64,000 nt of DNA, from contig NZ_JAEPNI010000003.1 of the NCBI RefSeq assembly GCF_017643475.1, positions 310,001 to 374,000 on the forward strand, given 5' to 3'. The stretch is from Maricaulis sp. (GTDB lineage: Bacteria > Pseudomonadota > Alphaproteobacteria > Caulobacterales > Maricaulaceae). The position numbers and the translations under genes are program-made. Positions 27,686 to 35,452 of this stretch are shown in pieces (the first letter of the stretch is position 1; each line of letters begins with the position of its first letter). Under the pieces are notes generated by a model that did no database searches, was not told where the DNA came from, and saw only the letters and a program-made list of their open reading frames with translations.

Positions 27686-28452
27686 TGAACTCACCCTATG
27701 TTCCCGGCGGCTGGCAGTCGCGTTTCACGCGACAGATCTCGCGCTTTCTGGCGCGCGATGAAATCGAGCTCGATCTCGATCACGCCATCGTCTCTGTCAG
27801 CTTTGATGATTTCCCGAAATCCGCCGTGACGGCGGGCGCTGAGGCGCTGGAAGCTCGCGGCTGGACCGGGACGTATTACGCCTCTGCCGGCTATGTCGGG
27901 CAGACAACGCATCACGGCGAGATGTTTGATGCCGACGACCTGCACCGGCTGGAATCCGCCGGGCATGAGATCGCCTGTCACACCTGGGAACATCTGGACT
28001 GCGCCAAGTCGAGCCCGGAAGAGGTCATCACCAGCCTCGAGCACAATGAACGCGCCCTGCGCGAACTGGGGCTGAAACAACCGCTGAGCTCCTTTGCCTA
28101 TCCCTATGGCGAGACTGCACCGGGCATCAAGACGGCACTGGCCTCGCGTTTCCAGACCCTGCGTGGTGTACGCCCGGGTGTCATGCGTGGCCGCGCGGAT
28201 CGCAATCTTCTTCCCGCTGTCGGCATTGATGGTGGCGAAGCCGGTATCCAGCGTGCGGTGGACGCCGCTGAAGCCCTCGCCCAGCACCCTGGCTGGCTGG
28301 TGTTCTACGCCCATGATGTCCAGGCCAATCCGACCGAATGGGGTTGTACGCCGGAGGATTTCGAACGCGTCCTGGACGCGATCGATCGCAGCGGCGCCCA
28401 GGTCCTCAACGTTCGGGACGCCTATGCAGCAATCACGAGGAGCGCGGCATGA
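27685..28452 (+). CDS. hfsH: polysaccharide deacetylase (NodB fold), HfsH-like
   Basis: A 255-residue carbohydrate esterase family 4 enzyme. Motif 1 is SFDDF (39-43), with Asp41 and Asp42 as catalytic base and metal ligand. Motif 2 is HTWEH (99-103), giving the two metal-binding histidines. A later FYAHDV element supplies the C-terminal His. It would deacetylate GlcNAc units, which in Caulobacter is needed for holdfast adhesion. ATG 27685 follows GGAGG and overlaps the stop of hfsG. It has no signal peptide, so it is cytoplasmic and acts before export. Confidence 0.87.
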   Translation: MNSPYVPGGWQSRFTRQISRFLARDEIELDLDHAIVSVSFDDFPKSAVTAGAEALEARGWTGTYYASAGYVGQTTHHGEMFDADDLHRLESAGHEIACHTWEHLDCAKSSPEEVITSLEHNERALRELGLKQPLSSFAYPYGETAPGIKTALASRFQTLRGVRPGVMRGRADRNLLPAVGIDGGEAGIQRAVDAAEALAQHPGWLVFYAHDVQANPTEWGCTPEDFERVLDAIDRSGAQVLNVRDAYAAITRSAA

Positions 28453-29354
28453 GCACGGCGATCATTATCCCGACCTTTCGACGCCCGGACGGCTTGATGG
28501 CCGCACTGGAAAGCGCTCTCGCCCAGTCACGCCCGGCAGACGAGATCATTGTCGTCGACAACTCGCCGGAAGGCGGAGCCCGCGAGGCTATCGAGGCACT
28601 CGGCGCCGCGACTGTCCGTTATGTGCACGAGGCCGAGCCGGGTGTCGCCAATGCCCGCAACACGGCACTGGCGGCTACAGATTGCCGGTACATTGCGTTT
28701 CTGGACGATGATGAAATCGCACAGCCCAACTGGCTGGAGGCGCTCAAGGTCACTGCGGAACGACTGGACGCGCAGGTCGTGTTCGGCCCCCTTCAGGCCC
28801 AGGCACCCAGAGCCAGCGGCCTTCGCCTGCACCTGCTCAACCGGCTGTACTCCCGCGAAGGCGCTGCGAGCGATGAACTTCTCGGCAAACCCTTTGGCTG
28901 CGGCAATTCCCTTGTGGACCGGGCGGCCTTCGACCTTCCCCAGACGCCCTTTCCGCGTCATCTCAACGAGACCGGGGGCGAAGACGACATGTTTTTTGCC
29001 ATGCTCGAACAACAAGGCGCGCGTTTTGCCTGGTCTGCAGGCGCGGGCGCGATCGAATGCGTGGATCCCTCGCGGGCCAACTGGCGCTACCTGCTTTCGC
29101 GCAGCTTTTCATTCGGACAGGGGCCGAGCCAGCATTGTGCGAACAAGGCCCGGCCGGATTGGGCTGGCGTCGCGAAATGGATGCTTGTCGGGCTGGCGCA
29201 GTTCGCCATCTTTGCGCCACTCGCCGTAGTGACCAGCCTGTTCAGCCCGCGCCTGTCTGCCGGCTTTATCGACAAGTCCGCCCAGGCCGCGGGCAAAATC
29301 TTCTGGCAGGACCGGTTTGCGCCGCGCTTTTACGGCAGCTCCGCCCTTGGCTAG
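28449..29354 (+). CDS. GT2 glycosyltransferase of the holdfast-type locus
   Basis: A 301-residue family-2 glycosyltransferase. It has the N-terminal IIIPTFRRPDGL, VVDNSPEG, FLDDDE (DxD-type, about 82-87) and a catalytic GGEDDMFFAM element. A C-terminal membrane-associated helix follows (VLQF-like segment near 240-265). It is the fourth gene of the coupled run (ATGA overlap with hfsH) and could correspond to HfsJ or HfsL in Caulobacter, though its order differs. Its TAG overlaps the stop of the convergent hfsC gene within CTAG. Confidence 0.8.
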   Translation: MSTAIIIPTFRRPDGLMAALESALAQSRPADEIIVVDNSPEGGAREAIEALGAATVRYVHEAEPGVANARNTALAATDCRYIAFLDDDEIAQPNWLEALKVTAERLDAQVVFGPLQAQAPRASGLRLHLLNRLYSREGAASDELLGKPFGCGNSLVDRAAFDLPQTPFPRHLNETGGEDDMFFAMLEQQGARFAWSAGAGAIECVDPSRANWRYLLSRSFSFGQGPSQHCANKARPDWAGVAKWMLVGLAQFAIFAPLAVVTSLFSPRLSAGFIDKSAQAAGKIFWQDRFAPRFYGSSALG

Positions 29355-30613
29355 CGGGCCCGCCGGTCTGCCAGCTTGGCGGCCACGAAGACGAACAGCG
29401 TCCAGCTCAGCGCGTTCTGCTGCAGGAAATTGCTCTCGGAAATACTCACGAGGCCCAGCATCGCGATCCACGGCAGGGCGAAATAGACTTCCTGCCCGTG
29501 AAACAGGCGTGACAGGCCCCGTCCCAGCGCGCGGAAATACACCATCGCCAACAGGACCACGCCTGGCAGACCGATCGCCAGGGCGGTTTCCAGCCAGCCA
29601 TTATGCGCCGTGGGCACGTCCCAGGCTGTTTCTTGGTGAACCCAGAACACCGGCCCGCTCTCGGCCACCCAGTAGGCGCGATAGCCATACCCCGTCCATG
29701 GTGCGGCGCGGATCTGGTCGACCAGCACGACCCAGATATCTGTCCGGCCCGTCAGAGTGGCATCCCGGCCGAGCAGTTCCAGCGCCTCGATCGGTGCGAT
29801 CAGGAGCGCCATGCCGGCCAGTACCGCACCAGTCAGTGACAAACACAGCGTCATGGCCGCAAATCCGAACCCCTGGCGGCACAGGCCAATACCGGCAATC
29901 CCGCCCACGCCCAGTAGCCAGGCCAGCAACGCTGTCTTGGATGTCGAGAGCAGGACGAGCGCCGTGCACAAGACGGCCATGAACCGCCACAACCAGCGAC
30001 GTTCCGGATTGATCTGGGCAGCGGCAAATCCGCTGACCGAGCCCCAGGCCATCATGGCGCCCAGCGAGTTTTTCTCCCACCAGATACCCTTCCAGGCCCC
30101 GACATGCACGGCGTGATCGACGCCGATAGAGGGAACCGCCAGGGCAAATATGACGCTGAGTATCGCCAGGATGAAAAAGCTCGTCGCGATGATCAGAATG
30201 GCGTCACGCCAGCTCCAGCGCGCCGCGAACCAGAAGCCGAAGAGGCTGGTCATGATCAGGGCGAAGGAACGCCTGAGCGTCACGTCCGGTGCCAGCGACC
30301 AGAGCACAGAGACCATGGTCAGCATGACCAGCCCGACCAGGAGGGGGCTGGATGCGATGACGCGGAAGGTCGCGCCCGGGCGTGCGGCAATCATCACCAG
30401 CGTCACGGCATAAAACGGCAGCCACATCAGGCGCAGGAGGGCAGAGCCTTCCGGATCGGCGGAATCGGCAAAAACCGGCCCGATCAACCCCTGAGAGAAC
30501 ATGAAGATGAACAGGATGCACAGACCGGCTTCCGCCGCGCGGGCAAAGCCGATCGCGGGAGCATCAGTGAAACGCTGGAGAAAGGGTGGATGTTGGATAG
30601 CAACCCGGCTCAT
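29351..30613 (-). CDS. hfsC: O-antigen ligase/polymerase (Wzy), HfsC-like
   Basis: A 420-residue membrane protein with about 10-12 helices and one long periplasmic loop near residue 290-350 (GYGYRAYWVAESGPVF, then AHNGWLETALAIGLPG), the Wzy_C signature. It would polymerise repeat units on the periplasmic side. It starts within the hfsB stop (ATGA) and is the last gene of an hfsA-B-C operon on the minus strand. The N-terminal helix and Pro-Phe-rich extension are ordinary. Confidence 0.83.
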   Translation of the reverse strand: MSRVAIQHPPFLQRFTDAPAIGFARAAEAGLCILFIFMFSQGLIGPVFADSADPEGSALLRLMWLPFYAVTLVMIAARPGATFRVIASSPLLVGLVMLTMVSVLWSLAPDVTLRRSFALIMTSLFGFWFAARWSWRDAILIIATSFFILAILSVIFALAVPSIGVDHAVHVGAWKGIWWEKNSLGAMMAWGSVSGFAAAQINPERRWLWRFMAVLCTALVLLSTSKTALLAWLLGVGGIAGIGLCRQGFGFAAMTLCLSLTGAVLAGMALLIAPIEALELLGRDATLTGRTDIWVVLVDQIRAAPWTGYGYRAYWVAESGPVFWVHQETAWDVPTAHNGWLETALAIGLPGVVLLAMVYFRALGRGLSRLFHGQEVYFALPWIAMLGLVSISESNFLQQNALSWTLFVFVAAKLADRRAR

Positions 30614-31230
30614 GCCGCGCTCCGATGGGCTCCTGCCCGGTTGACGACGACACCGGCGACAACGCCGCCCGCCGCCTCGATGGCGTCACGGCGGGCGTGC
30701 AGGCCATCAAAATTGTCCGCACGCGCATCCACGACAAGGATGACCCCGTCCATGTCTGCGACCAGGTTCATGGGCGCGCGGGACTGGCCCGGTGCGTCGA
30801 TAACAGCAAGATCGATGGACTGGCGCACAGCGGACCAATAATCCGGCGCTCCCCGCAGGGCCGCCTGCAGTCGGGTCCCGTCACGGCGTTCCACCTTGGA
30901 CACGACCAGCTTGTCGACCGAGGATGGCCGCCCCACCAGTCGCGCATTGCCATCCAGCACCCAGGGGGTCTCACGGCCCAGCGAAAGGTCGAACACGTCC
31001 GCTCTGACCCGGCAGGCTTCGGCTTGCGCATTCGCCTTGAAGTCCAGGTCAAACAGCCAGACGCCGCGCGTGGATCGCACGGCGCTAAGGCGCGAAATTT
31101 CCCGGGCCACAGTCGAGGCCCCGGCCCCGCGGCTGGTTCCCATGACCATCAATACACGCCCCAGACCGGAAGGCCGGCTGATGGGCTCAAGCTGATCAAT
31201 CAGCGCACTCATGTCGGACGACAGGTTCAC
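30610..31230 (-). CDS. hfsB: HfsB-like P-loop protein with degenerate Walker A
   Basis: A 206-residue ParA/BY-kinase-fold protein. The N-terminal strand VLMVMGTSRGAGASTVA occupies the position of the Walker A loop, but the P-loop lysine and the signature lysine are both absent (GAGAST instead of GKxGKST). Asp-rich strands LFDLDF and LAVIDAPG remain. It would pair with the Wzz-like HfsA as the split cytoplasmic half of a Wzc-type protein. It has no C-terminal tyrosine cluster. GTG 31230 is used; ATG 31212 is possible. Coupled to hfsC downstream. Confidence 0.78.
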   Translation of the reverse strand: MNLSSDMSALIDQLEPISRPSGLGRVLMVMGTSRGAGASTVAREISRLSAVRSTRGVWLFDLDFKANAQAEACRVRADVFDLSLGRETPWVLDGNARLVGRPSSVDKLVVSKVERRDGTRLQAALRGAPDYWSAVRQSIDLAVIDAPGQSRAPMNLVADMDGVILVVDARADNFDGLHARRDAIEAAGGVVAGVVVNRAGAHRSAA

Positions 31231-31295
31231 GACCGCTACTCACCTGGAGAATCGTTTCAGATTCCAATCTGCCTCTGGCGTGGTTAACGCGGCGC

Positions 31296-32861
31296 TTACG
31301 CGGAGCGGTCCGGGATGCGCGCGAGCACCGGCAATCCCACCAGCGCCTCACCGAGCGGGTCCGGGCGTGCTGGGGCCCCGACCGGCTGTACGGGCTGAGG
31401 CTCGCGGTAGCGCGGCGCCGCGGCCTGGTTCACCGCCTGCGTCGGCGCGTGTCGCTGGGCGGGACGCCGGGCTGCGATATAGGCCCGCCAATATCCCTTG
31501 ATCAGGCCGAGGAAGACCGCCACGCCGGCGGCAAAGACAAAGGCGGCCATCAGGGCGAGCTTCTTCATGGACGAGCCACGCAGTGGCGGTGTCGCACGAT
31601 CAAATACCCGCACCGCATCAGCAGCACCCGGGCCGAGCGAACGGCGAGCGGCGGCAACAGCTTCCTGCGCGGCAAAACCAGCAGCGGTTTCCTCGGCAGC
31701 GGTGACGTCCTGGGCAAGGCGTGTGTATTCCGGTTCCAGACCGCGCAGCCGGCTGACATCGCCCTGGGCTTCGCCCAGCTGGCGCTCAAAGACAGCAACC
31801 CGATTGGCTTCCTGGTTGGCATTGGCGCGGCGGGTAGCCAGTTCAGTTTCCAGCGCCTGGCGCACCGGGTTCACGCCCGTTCGACGCTGGCCCAGACCTT
31901 CCGCACCACCGGCATCCAAAAGACTTTGAATGGCAGAGATCTCGCGTTCAATGGCCACAACCGGCGGCGCGCCGGGCTGGTAACGCGACAGCAATTGCTC
32001 GCGCTCGATCCGGCGGTCCAGCAACAGGGTGGACGCGCCGTTTTCAACATAAAGCTCGATATTGGCCGGGATATTGTTGAGGCGGTTTTCCAGTGCCTGC
32101 GCCCCTGCCCGCGCCGCATCCCGATCCGCAGACGCCGTGCGCACCCGGTCCTGCAGGGTGGTGACGCTGGTTTCAGCCGCGCTCTTGTCAGAGACAAAAT
32201 TGGCCAGCGAATGGGTGGACAGGAAAGCGTCGAGCGCGCTCTGCGCCTCGGCCACAGCCTGGTCGGCCTGTTGGCGGCGTTCGGTGACGGTCTCGATACC
32301 GGCCTCGACCAGGATTTCCTGGCGGTAGGCCAGATAGGAATCCACGACCGCGTTGAGGATCAGCGCCGCCTGGTCCGCATTGCCGGCCTCGTAACTGGCG
32401 ACCAGCGCAGAGGAATACGGCTCACGTGAAATCGTCAGGCTGGAACCGAGCGCACGAAGTGCCGCACCATCGGCATTGCCGGAGACCGGTTCGCCCAGAA
32501 TGGTTTCAGGGCCCAGAGCCGCCAGGGTCTGGCGCCGCACAGCACCGGAACCGAGCAATTCGCTTTCCGACTGCATGATCTGGTCGAGCATGAAAGCTCC
32601 GCCCGCACCGGCGGCCGCCGGGGTCGGATCATTTTCCAGCAGGACGAGGAGCCGCGACTGCGCTTCGAAACTCGGCTTGATCAGGGTCAGCGAGGCGGCC
32701 ACACCAATGGCGAAAAGCACTGCAAAAACAACGACAATGAAGCCACGCTCGGCCCAGGCGAGTGCAATGATATCGAACAGGTCGAGGCCGTCACTGCGGG
32801 CACTGCCACGCAATGGCTCATCCCCGCCGCGAGGGGCGTTGGAATAAGGGTCTCGACTCAT
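31296..32861 (-). CDS. hfsA: Wzz-type chain-length/co-polymerase protein, HfsA-like
   Basis: A 521-residue protein. Membrane segment one is at about 38-60. A long periplasmic region rich in coiled coil (about 180-400) follows, and membrane segment two is at about 435-460 (LALMAAFVFAAGVAVFLGLI). The Wzz-like PxxP-type region sits near the second segment. The C-terminal tail is Pro/Arg-rich and has no kinase domain, so the kinase-like half is the separate hfsB product. It would set chain length and link polymerase to the export pore. It is transcribed divergently from hfsD. Confidence 0.83.
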   Translation of the reverse strand: MSRDPYSNAPRGGDEPLRGSARSDGLDLFDIIALAWAERGFIVVVFAVLFAIGVAASLTLIKPSFEAQSRLLVLLENDPTPAAAGAGGAFMLDQIMQSESELLGSGAVRRQTLAALGPETILGEPVSGNADGAALRALGSSLTISREPYSSALVASYEAGNADQAALILNAVVDSYLAYRQEILVEAGIETVTERRQQADQAVAEAQSALDAFLSTHSLANFVSDKSAAETSVTTLQDRVRTASADRDAARAGAQALENRLNNIPANIELYVENGASTLLLDRRIEREQLLSRYQPGAPPVVAIEREISAIQSLLDAGGAEGLGQRRTGVNPVRQALETELATRRANANQEANRVAVFERQLGEAQGDVSRLRGLEPEYTRLAQDVTAAEETAAGFAAQEAVAAARRSLGPGAADAVRVFDRATPPLRGSSMKKLALMAAFVFAAGVAVFLGLIKGYWRAYIAARRPAQRHAPTQAVNQAAAPRYREPQPVQPVGAPARPDPLGEALVGLPVLARIPDRSA

Positions 32862-32885
32862 ATGCTTATAAAGCGTCTCAGCCGC

Positions 32886-32900
32886 TTAATTTTTTCTTAT
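32886..32900 (+). promoter_or_regulatory. CtrA-box-like site between hfsA and hfsD
   Basis: TTAA, seven bases, TTAT matches the CtrA consensus TTAA-N7-TTAA at all but one base. It sits in the 88-base divergent promoter region of hfsA and hfsD, 50 bases before the hfsD start. This AT-rich stretch stands out from the surrounding GC-rich coding DNA. Confidence 0.35.
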
Positions 32901-32949
32901 CCAAAACAGGTGGAAATGGACGCAAGTTCAGTGGATCCGAGGATATTCT

Positions 32950-33681
32950 ATGCGTGCCTCTCGTTTCGGCCTCGCAATTGCCGTTTCAATCGGCCTGGCA
33001 GCCTGCGCCAGCTCGGGTTCACTCGCCCCCCAAACGGACCCGGCCTGGTCAGGCCGCCAGTTCGCGAGCTGGCAGGAGACCGATCCCGCCTATCGCTTTT
33101 TCCCCGGTGACAGCATTGACGTGGTTGTGCATTCCGCCAGCGAGCTAAACCGTACCGTTGCCATCGGGCCGGACGGGCGTGTGCCCCTGCCCCTGATCGG
33201 CAATGTCATGGTGGCCAATCGCACCGATTTCGAGATCGCCAATGTGATCGCCGACGCCTATGCGCAAAACGTGCTGGTCAATCCGATCGTGGAAGTGCGC
33301 CGCGCCGCCCTGGGCCCGCAAAACATCATTGTTGGCGGAGAGGTCAACACGCCCGGCCTGGTCGAGATGACCGGCCCGGTCGGCGCGCTTGAAGCCGTCA
33401 TGCGGGCCGGCGGTTTCCGCAACACGGCCGCGCGCGGCGATGTCGTCGTCCTGCGCCGCCAGCCCGGCGGCGCGTTGATGATGCGCACCGTCAATCTCCA
33501 CGATGCCCTGGACGGCCGCCCGGGCGCTGACCGCGTCCAGCTGCGCCGCCACGACATCATCTTCGTGCCCCGCTCCACCGTGGCGGAAATCAATGTTTTT
33601 GTTGAACAATATGTGTCGGGCATCCTGCCGCTCGACCAGGCATTTTCCTACGCGATCGCGGACGCGATTACGAATAATTGA
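32950..33681 (+). CDS. hfsD: Wza-like polysaccharide export lipoprotein, HfsD-like
   Basis: A 243-residue outer-membrane export protein. A signal peptide with a LAAC lipobox (Cys at residue 19) is followed by the Poly_export domain (FFPGDSIDVVVHSASELN, then PDGRVPLPLIGNVMVANRT) and SLBB-like segments (IIVGGEVNTPGLVEM). ATG 32950 follows GAGG seven bases earlier. It would form the outer-membrane pore for the holdfast polymer, linked to HfsA across the periplasm. Confidence 0.85.
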   Translation: MRASRFGLAIAVSIGLAACASSGSLAPQTDPAWSGRQFASWQETDPAYRFFPGDSIDVVVHSASELNRTVAIGPDGRVPLPLIGNVMVANRTDFEIANVIADAYAQNVLVNPIVEVRRAALGPQNIIVGGEVNTPGLVEMTGPVGALEAVMRAGGFRNTAARGDVVVLRRQPGGALMMRTVNLHDALDGRPGADRVQLRRHDIIFVPRSTVAEINVFVEQYVSGILPLDQAFSYAIADAITNN

Positions 33682-33744
33682 TGGCTTCTGCTGGCCCTGA
33701 CCGACCGACTTTCGCGCCGGCAAAGATTTTTATCTCCGCTTTTA

Positions 33745-33764
33745 TTGCGGGTGCTTACCCGCAA
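33745..33764. other. perfect hairpin between hfsD and ChaN-like gene
   Basis: TTGCGGGT, loop GCTT, ACCCGCAA. It stands where two converging genes should end, but no U-tract follows on either strand, so it may be a weak or factor-aided terminator. Confidence 0.45.
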
Positions 33765-33772
33765 GCCCGATG

Positions 33773-34564
33773 TCAGCCTGAGAATGCAGGCTTCATACGC
33801 ACGTCACAGGTTACTCTCGCGTAGAAATCTACGAAGTCACGATCTGCCGGAACGGCGATCAGGCGATGGGAGGCGGGCGAAACAAATTCCCATGTTATTT
33901 CCGTTTGTTGGCAATGATCATTCTGGCGCACAACATCGATGCACAGGACGCGAAGACCCAGACTTCCAAGGGACTCGCATACTGATGTATTTCTTGTCCA
34001 GTTATTCCCCACGAGGCCGATTACCACCCCACCCGCTGGAAGCGAGCTTCGAAGAGAGTAAATACCATCAGTCATGACATCCCTCTTGTAACTCTGGCTT
34101 ACACTATCGGCCTCCGTACTGGGGGACACAAAACGCACAGGCACCCAGCGTTGCTCGGAAGAGGCTGCAAGTATTAGATCTAGCCACGCTACAGATTGAC
34201 GACCGTCGAATGGTGGACTTGTCCAGAATGGTATTTGCGACAGTGCATCGATTATTTCTGGCGGTTCCGTCTGGGCCCTTGCGTTCTCAATTGACGTGTT
34301 GTTTGGAAGCTCAAGCGCCAGAGCGGTTGATAGACCACTAGCCAGTGAAGTTCCCAACAGATGCTTTACCAGACAAGGTGCTGCTGCACGGCCGTGGACC
34401 TCGCCCACCAGCACAACATCGACCTCCGAGAGGCGAGCGGAGATTGGGTGCAGTTCGGAAATCGTCGGGGTATAGTCTGAACAGATGTCCGCCTCAAAAC
34501 CTCCAGCTTGAGAGCTCAATGCAGTTTGAAACGATGCTCCTATTGCAAACAAAAATTCTATCAT
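33773..34564 (-). CDS. ChaN/EreA-superfamily-like protein
   Basis: A 263-residue protein with a short N-terminal hydrophobic segment. The motif VLVGEVHGRAAAP near residue 50 is the GExHG pattern of the ChaN (iron-regulated lipoprotein) / EreA superfamily. A later ALELPNN and RFVSPS are compatible with it. The GC content of this gene is visibly lower than its neighbours, which hints at acquisition. It converges on hfsD and has no clear operon partners. Heme or hydrolytic roles are known for relatives; none can be claimed here. Confidence 0.6.
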   Translation of the reverse strand: MIEFLFAIGASFQTALSSQAGGFEADICSDYTPTISELHPISARLSEVDVVLVGEVHGRAAAPCLVKHLLGTSLASGLSTALALELPNNTSIENARAQTEPPEIIDALSQIPFWTSPPFDGRQSVAWLDLILAASSEQRWVPVRFVSPSTEADSVSQSYKRDVMTDGIYSLRSSLPAGGVVIGLVGNNWTRNTSVCESLGSLGLRVLCIDVVRQNDHCQQTEITWEFVSPASHRLIAVPADRDFVDFYARVTCDVRMKPAFSG

Positions 34565-35016
34565 CCGTACAGCGCCTTAAAAACGAACCTGGGATCGCCT
34601 CCCGTCAAACAGACACACACCTCCCATGGCCTGGCCACCTCCGACGGCGGAAGGCCTTTAACACAGCCAGAGAACACGGAGGCACATTCGTTAGCTCCTC
34701 ACCTCTAGCTGTATACCACTTTCCCACATTCCCAGATCCGTCTCTACGCCAACCGGCACATCCGCCGCCACCCTGGGCGCGGAACGGAGACTTTGCGGGC
34801 TCTGGTGACCCGTCAGGCAAGGCTGTCTGCATGCGCGGCCAAGAGACAAGAGCCTCCCCGCGGCATGACACCTGATCGCGACTTGAGCTGGTCAGATACA
34901 GGCCTTAGAGACCTGCTCACACAGCTATCGCGGCATATTTCTGGTATTTTTGAGTGTCCGGGCCCGGCAGGCCTCCCCGACCTGCCGGATATTCGGACAG
35001 AGTGGTGTGATCCGCC
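34565..35016. other. intergenic region without a convincing gene
   Basis: About 450 bases with no supported coding frame. It holds a possible ChaN promoter on the left and, at 34964-34988, an eight-base-pair hairpin (CCGGCAGG/CCTGCCGG) that may end the small Sel1 gene on the minus strand. The short frames present lack ribosome sites and family resemblance. Confidence 0.4.
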
Positions 35017-35289
35017 CTAGTGGCGGGTCGAGAGCCACTCGCGCGCAGCCTTCTGCGCATTGGCAATGTCGAGATTGGACATCTGGTCGGAAATTTCCTG
35101 GCGATAGTATTTCGCCGGCTCGGAACCCATCAGTGCGGCCAGATTGAACCACTTGTGAGCTTCGATGTAATCGATCTCGCCACCTTGTCCCGTGGAATAC
35201 AGAATTCCCAGCTTGCAGAGATCTTCGCCCGTCGGATCCGTGGAAACGGCTTCGTGGGCCTGTGCGGTTTCAACATCAGTGAACGCCAT
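35017..35289 (-). CDS. small Sel1-like repeat protein
   Basis: A 90-residue protein with a single Sel1/TPR-like unit (LGILYSTGQGGEIDYIEAHKWFNLAALMG), then a short helix. The ATG at 35289 is preceded by GGGGAAG; the open frame to 35352 starts without such a site. Sel1 repeats bind partner proteins. With only one or two repeats, this probably works as an adaptor; its target is unknown. Confidence 0.72.
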   Translation of the reverse strand: MAFTDVETAQAHEAVSTDPTGEDLCKLGILYSTGQGGEIDYIEAHKWFNLAALMGSEPAKYYRQEISDQMSNLDIANAQKAAREWLSTRH

Positions 35290-35452
35290 TGCGTCTTCCC
35301 CTGTACTACTCGGCAAACACGGCCCTTTTGGGTCCTCTGTTTGCGCCACCATCCTGTCCGAATGCCCTTCGAACGAGTTGGACTTTGAGCAAAGAGAATT
35401 GCATTAAGGTTAAGAGGACAAAGAAATATTCCGCCTTAAACCTTTAAATGCG

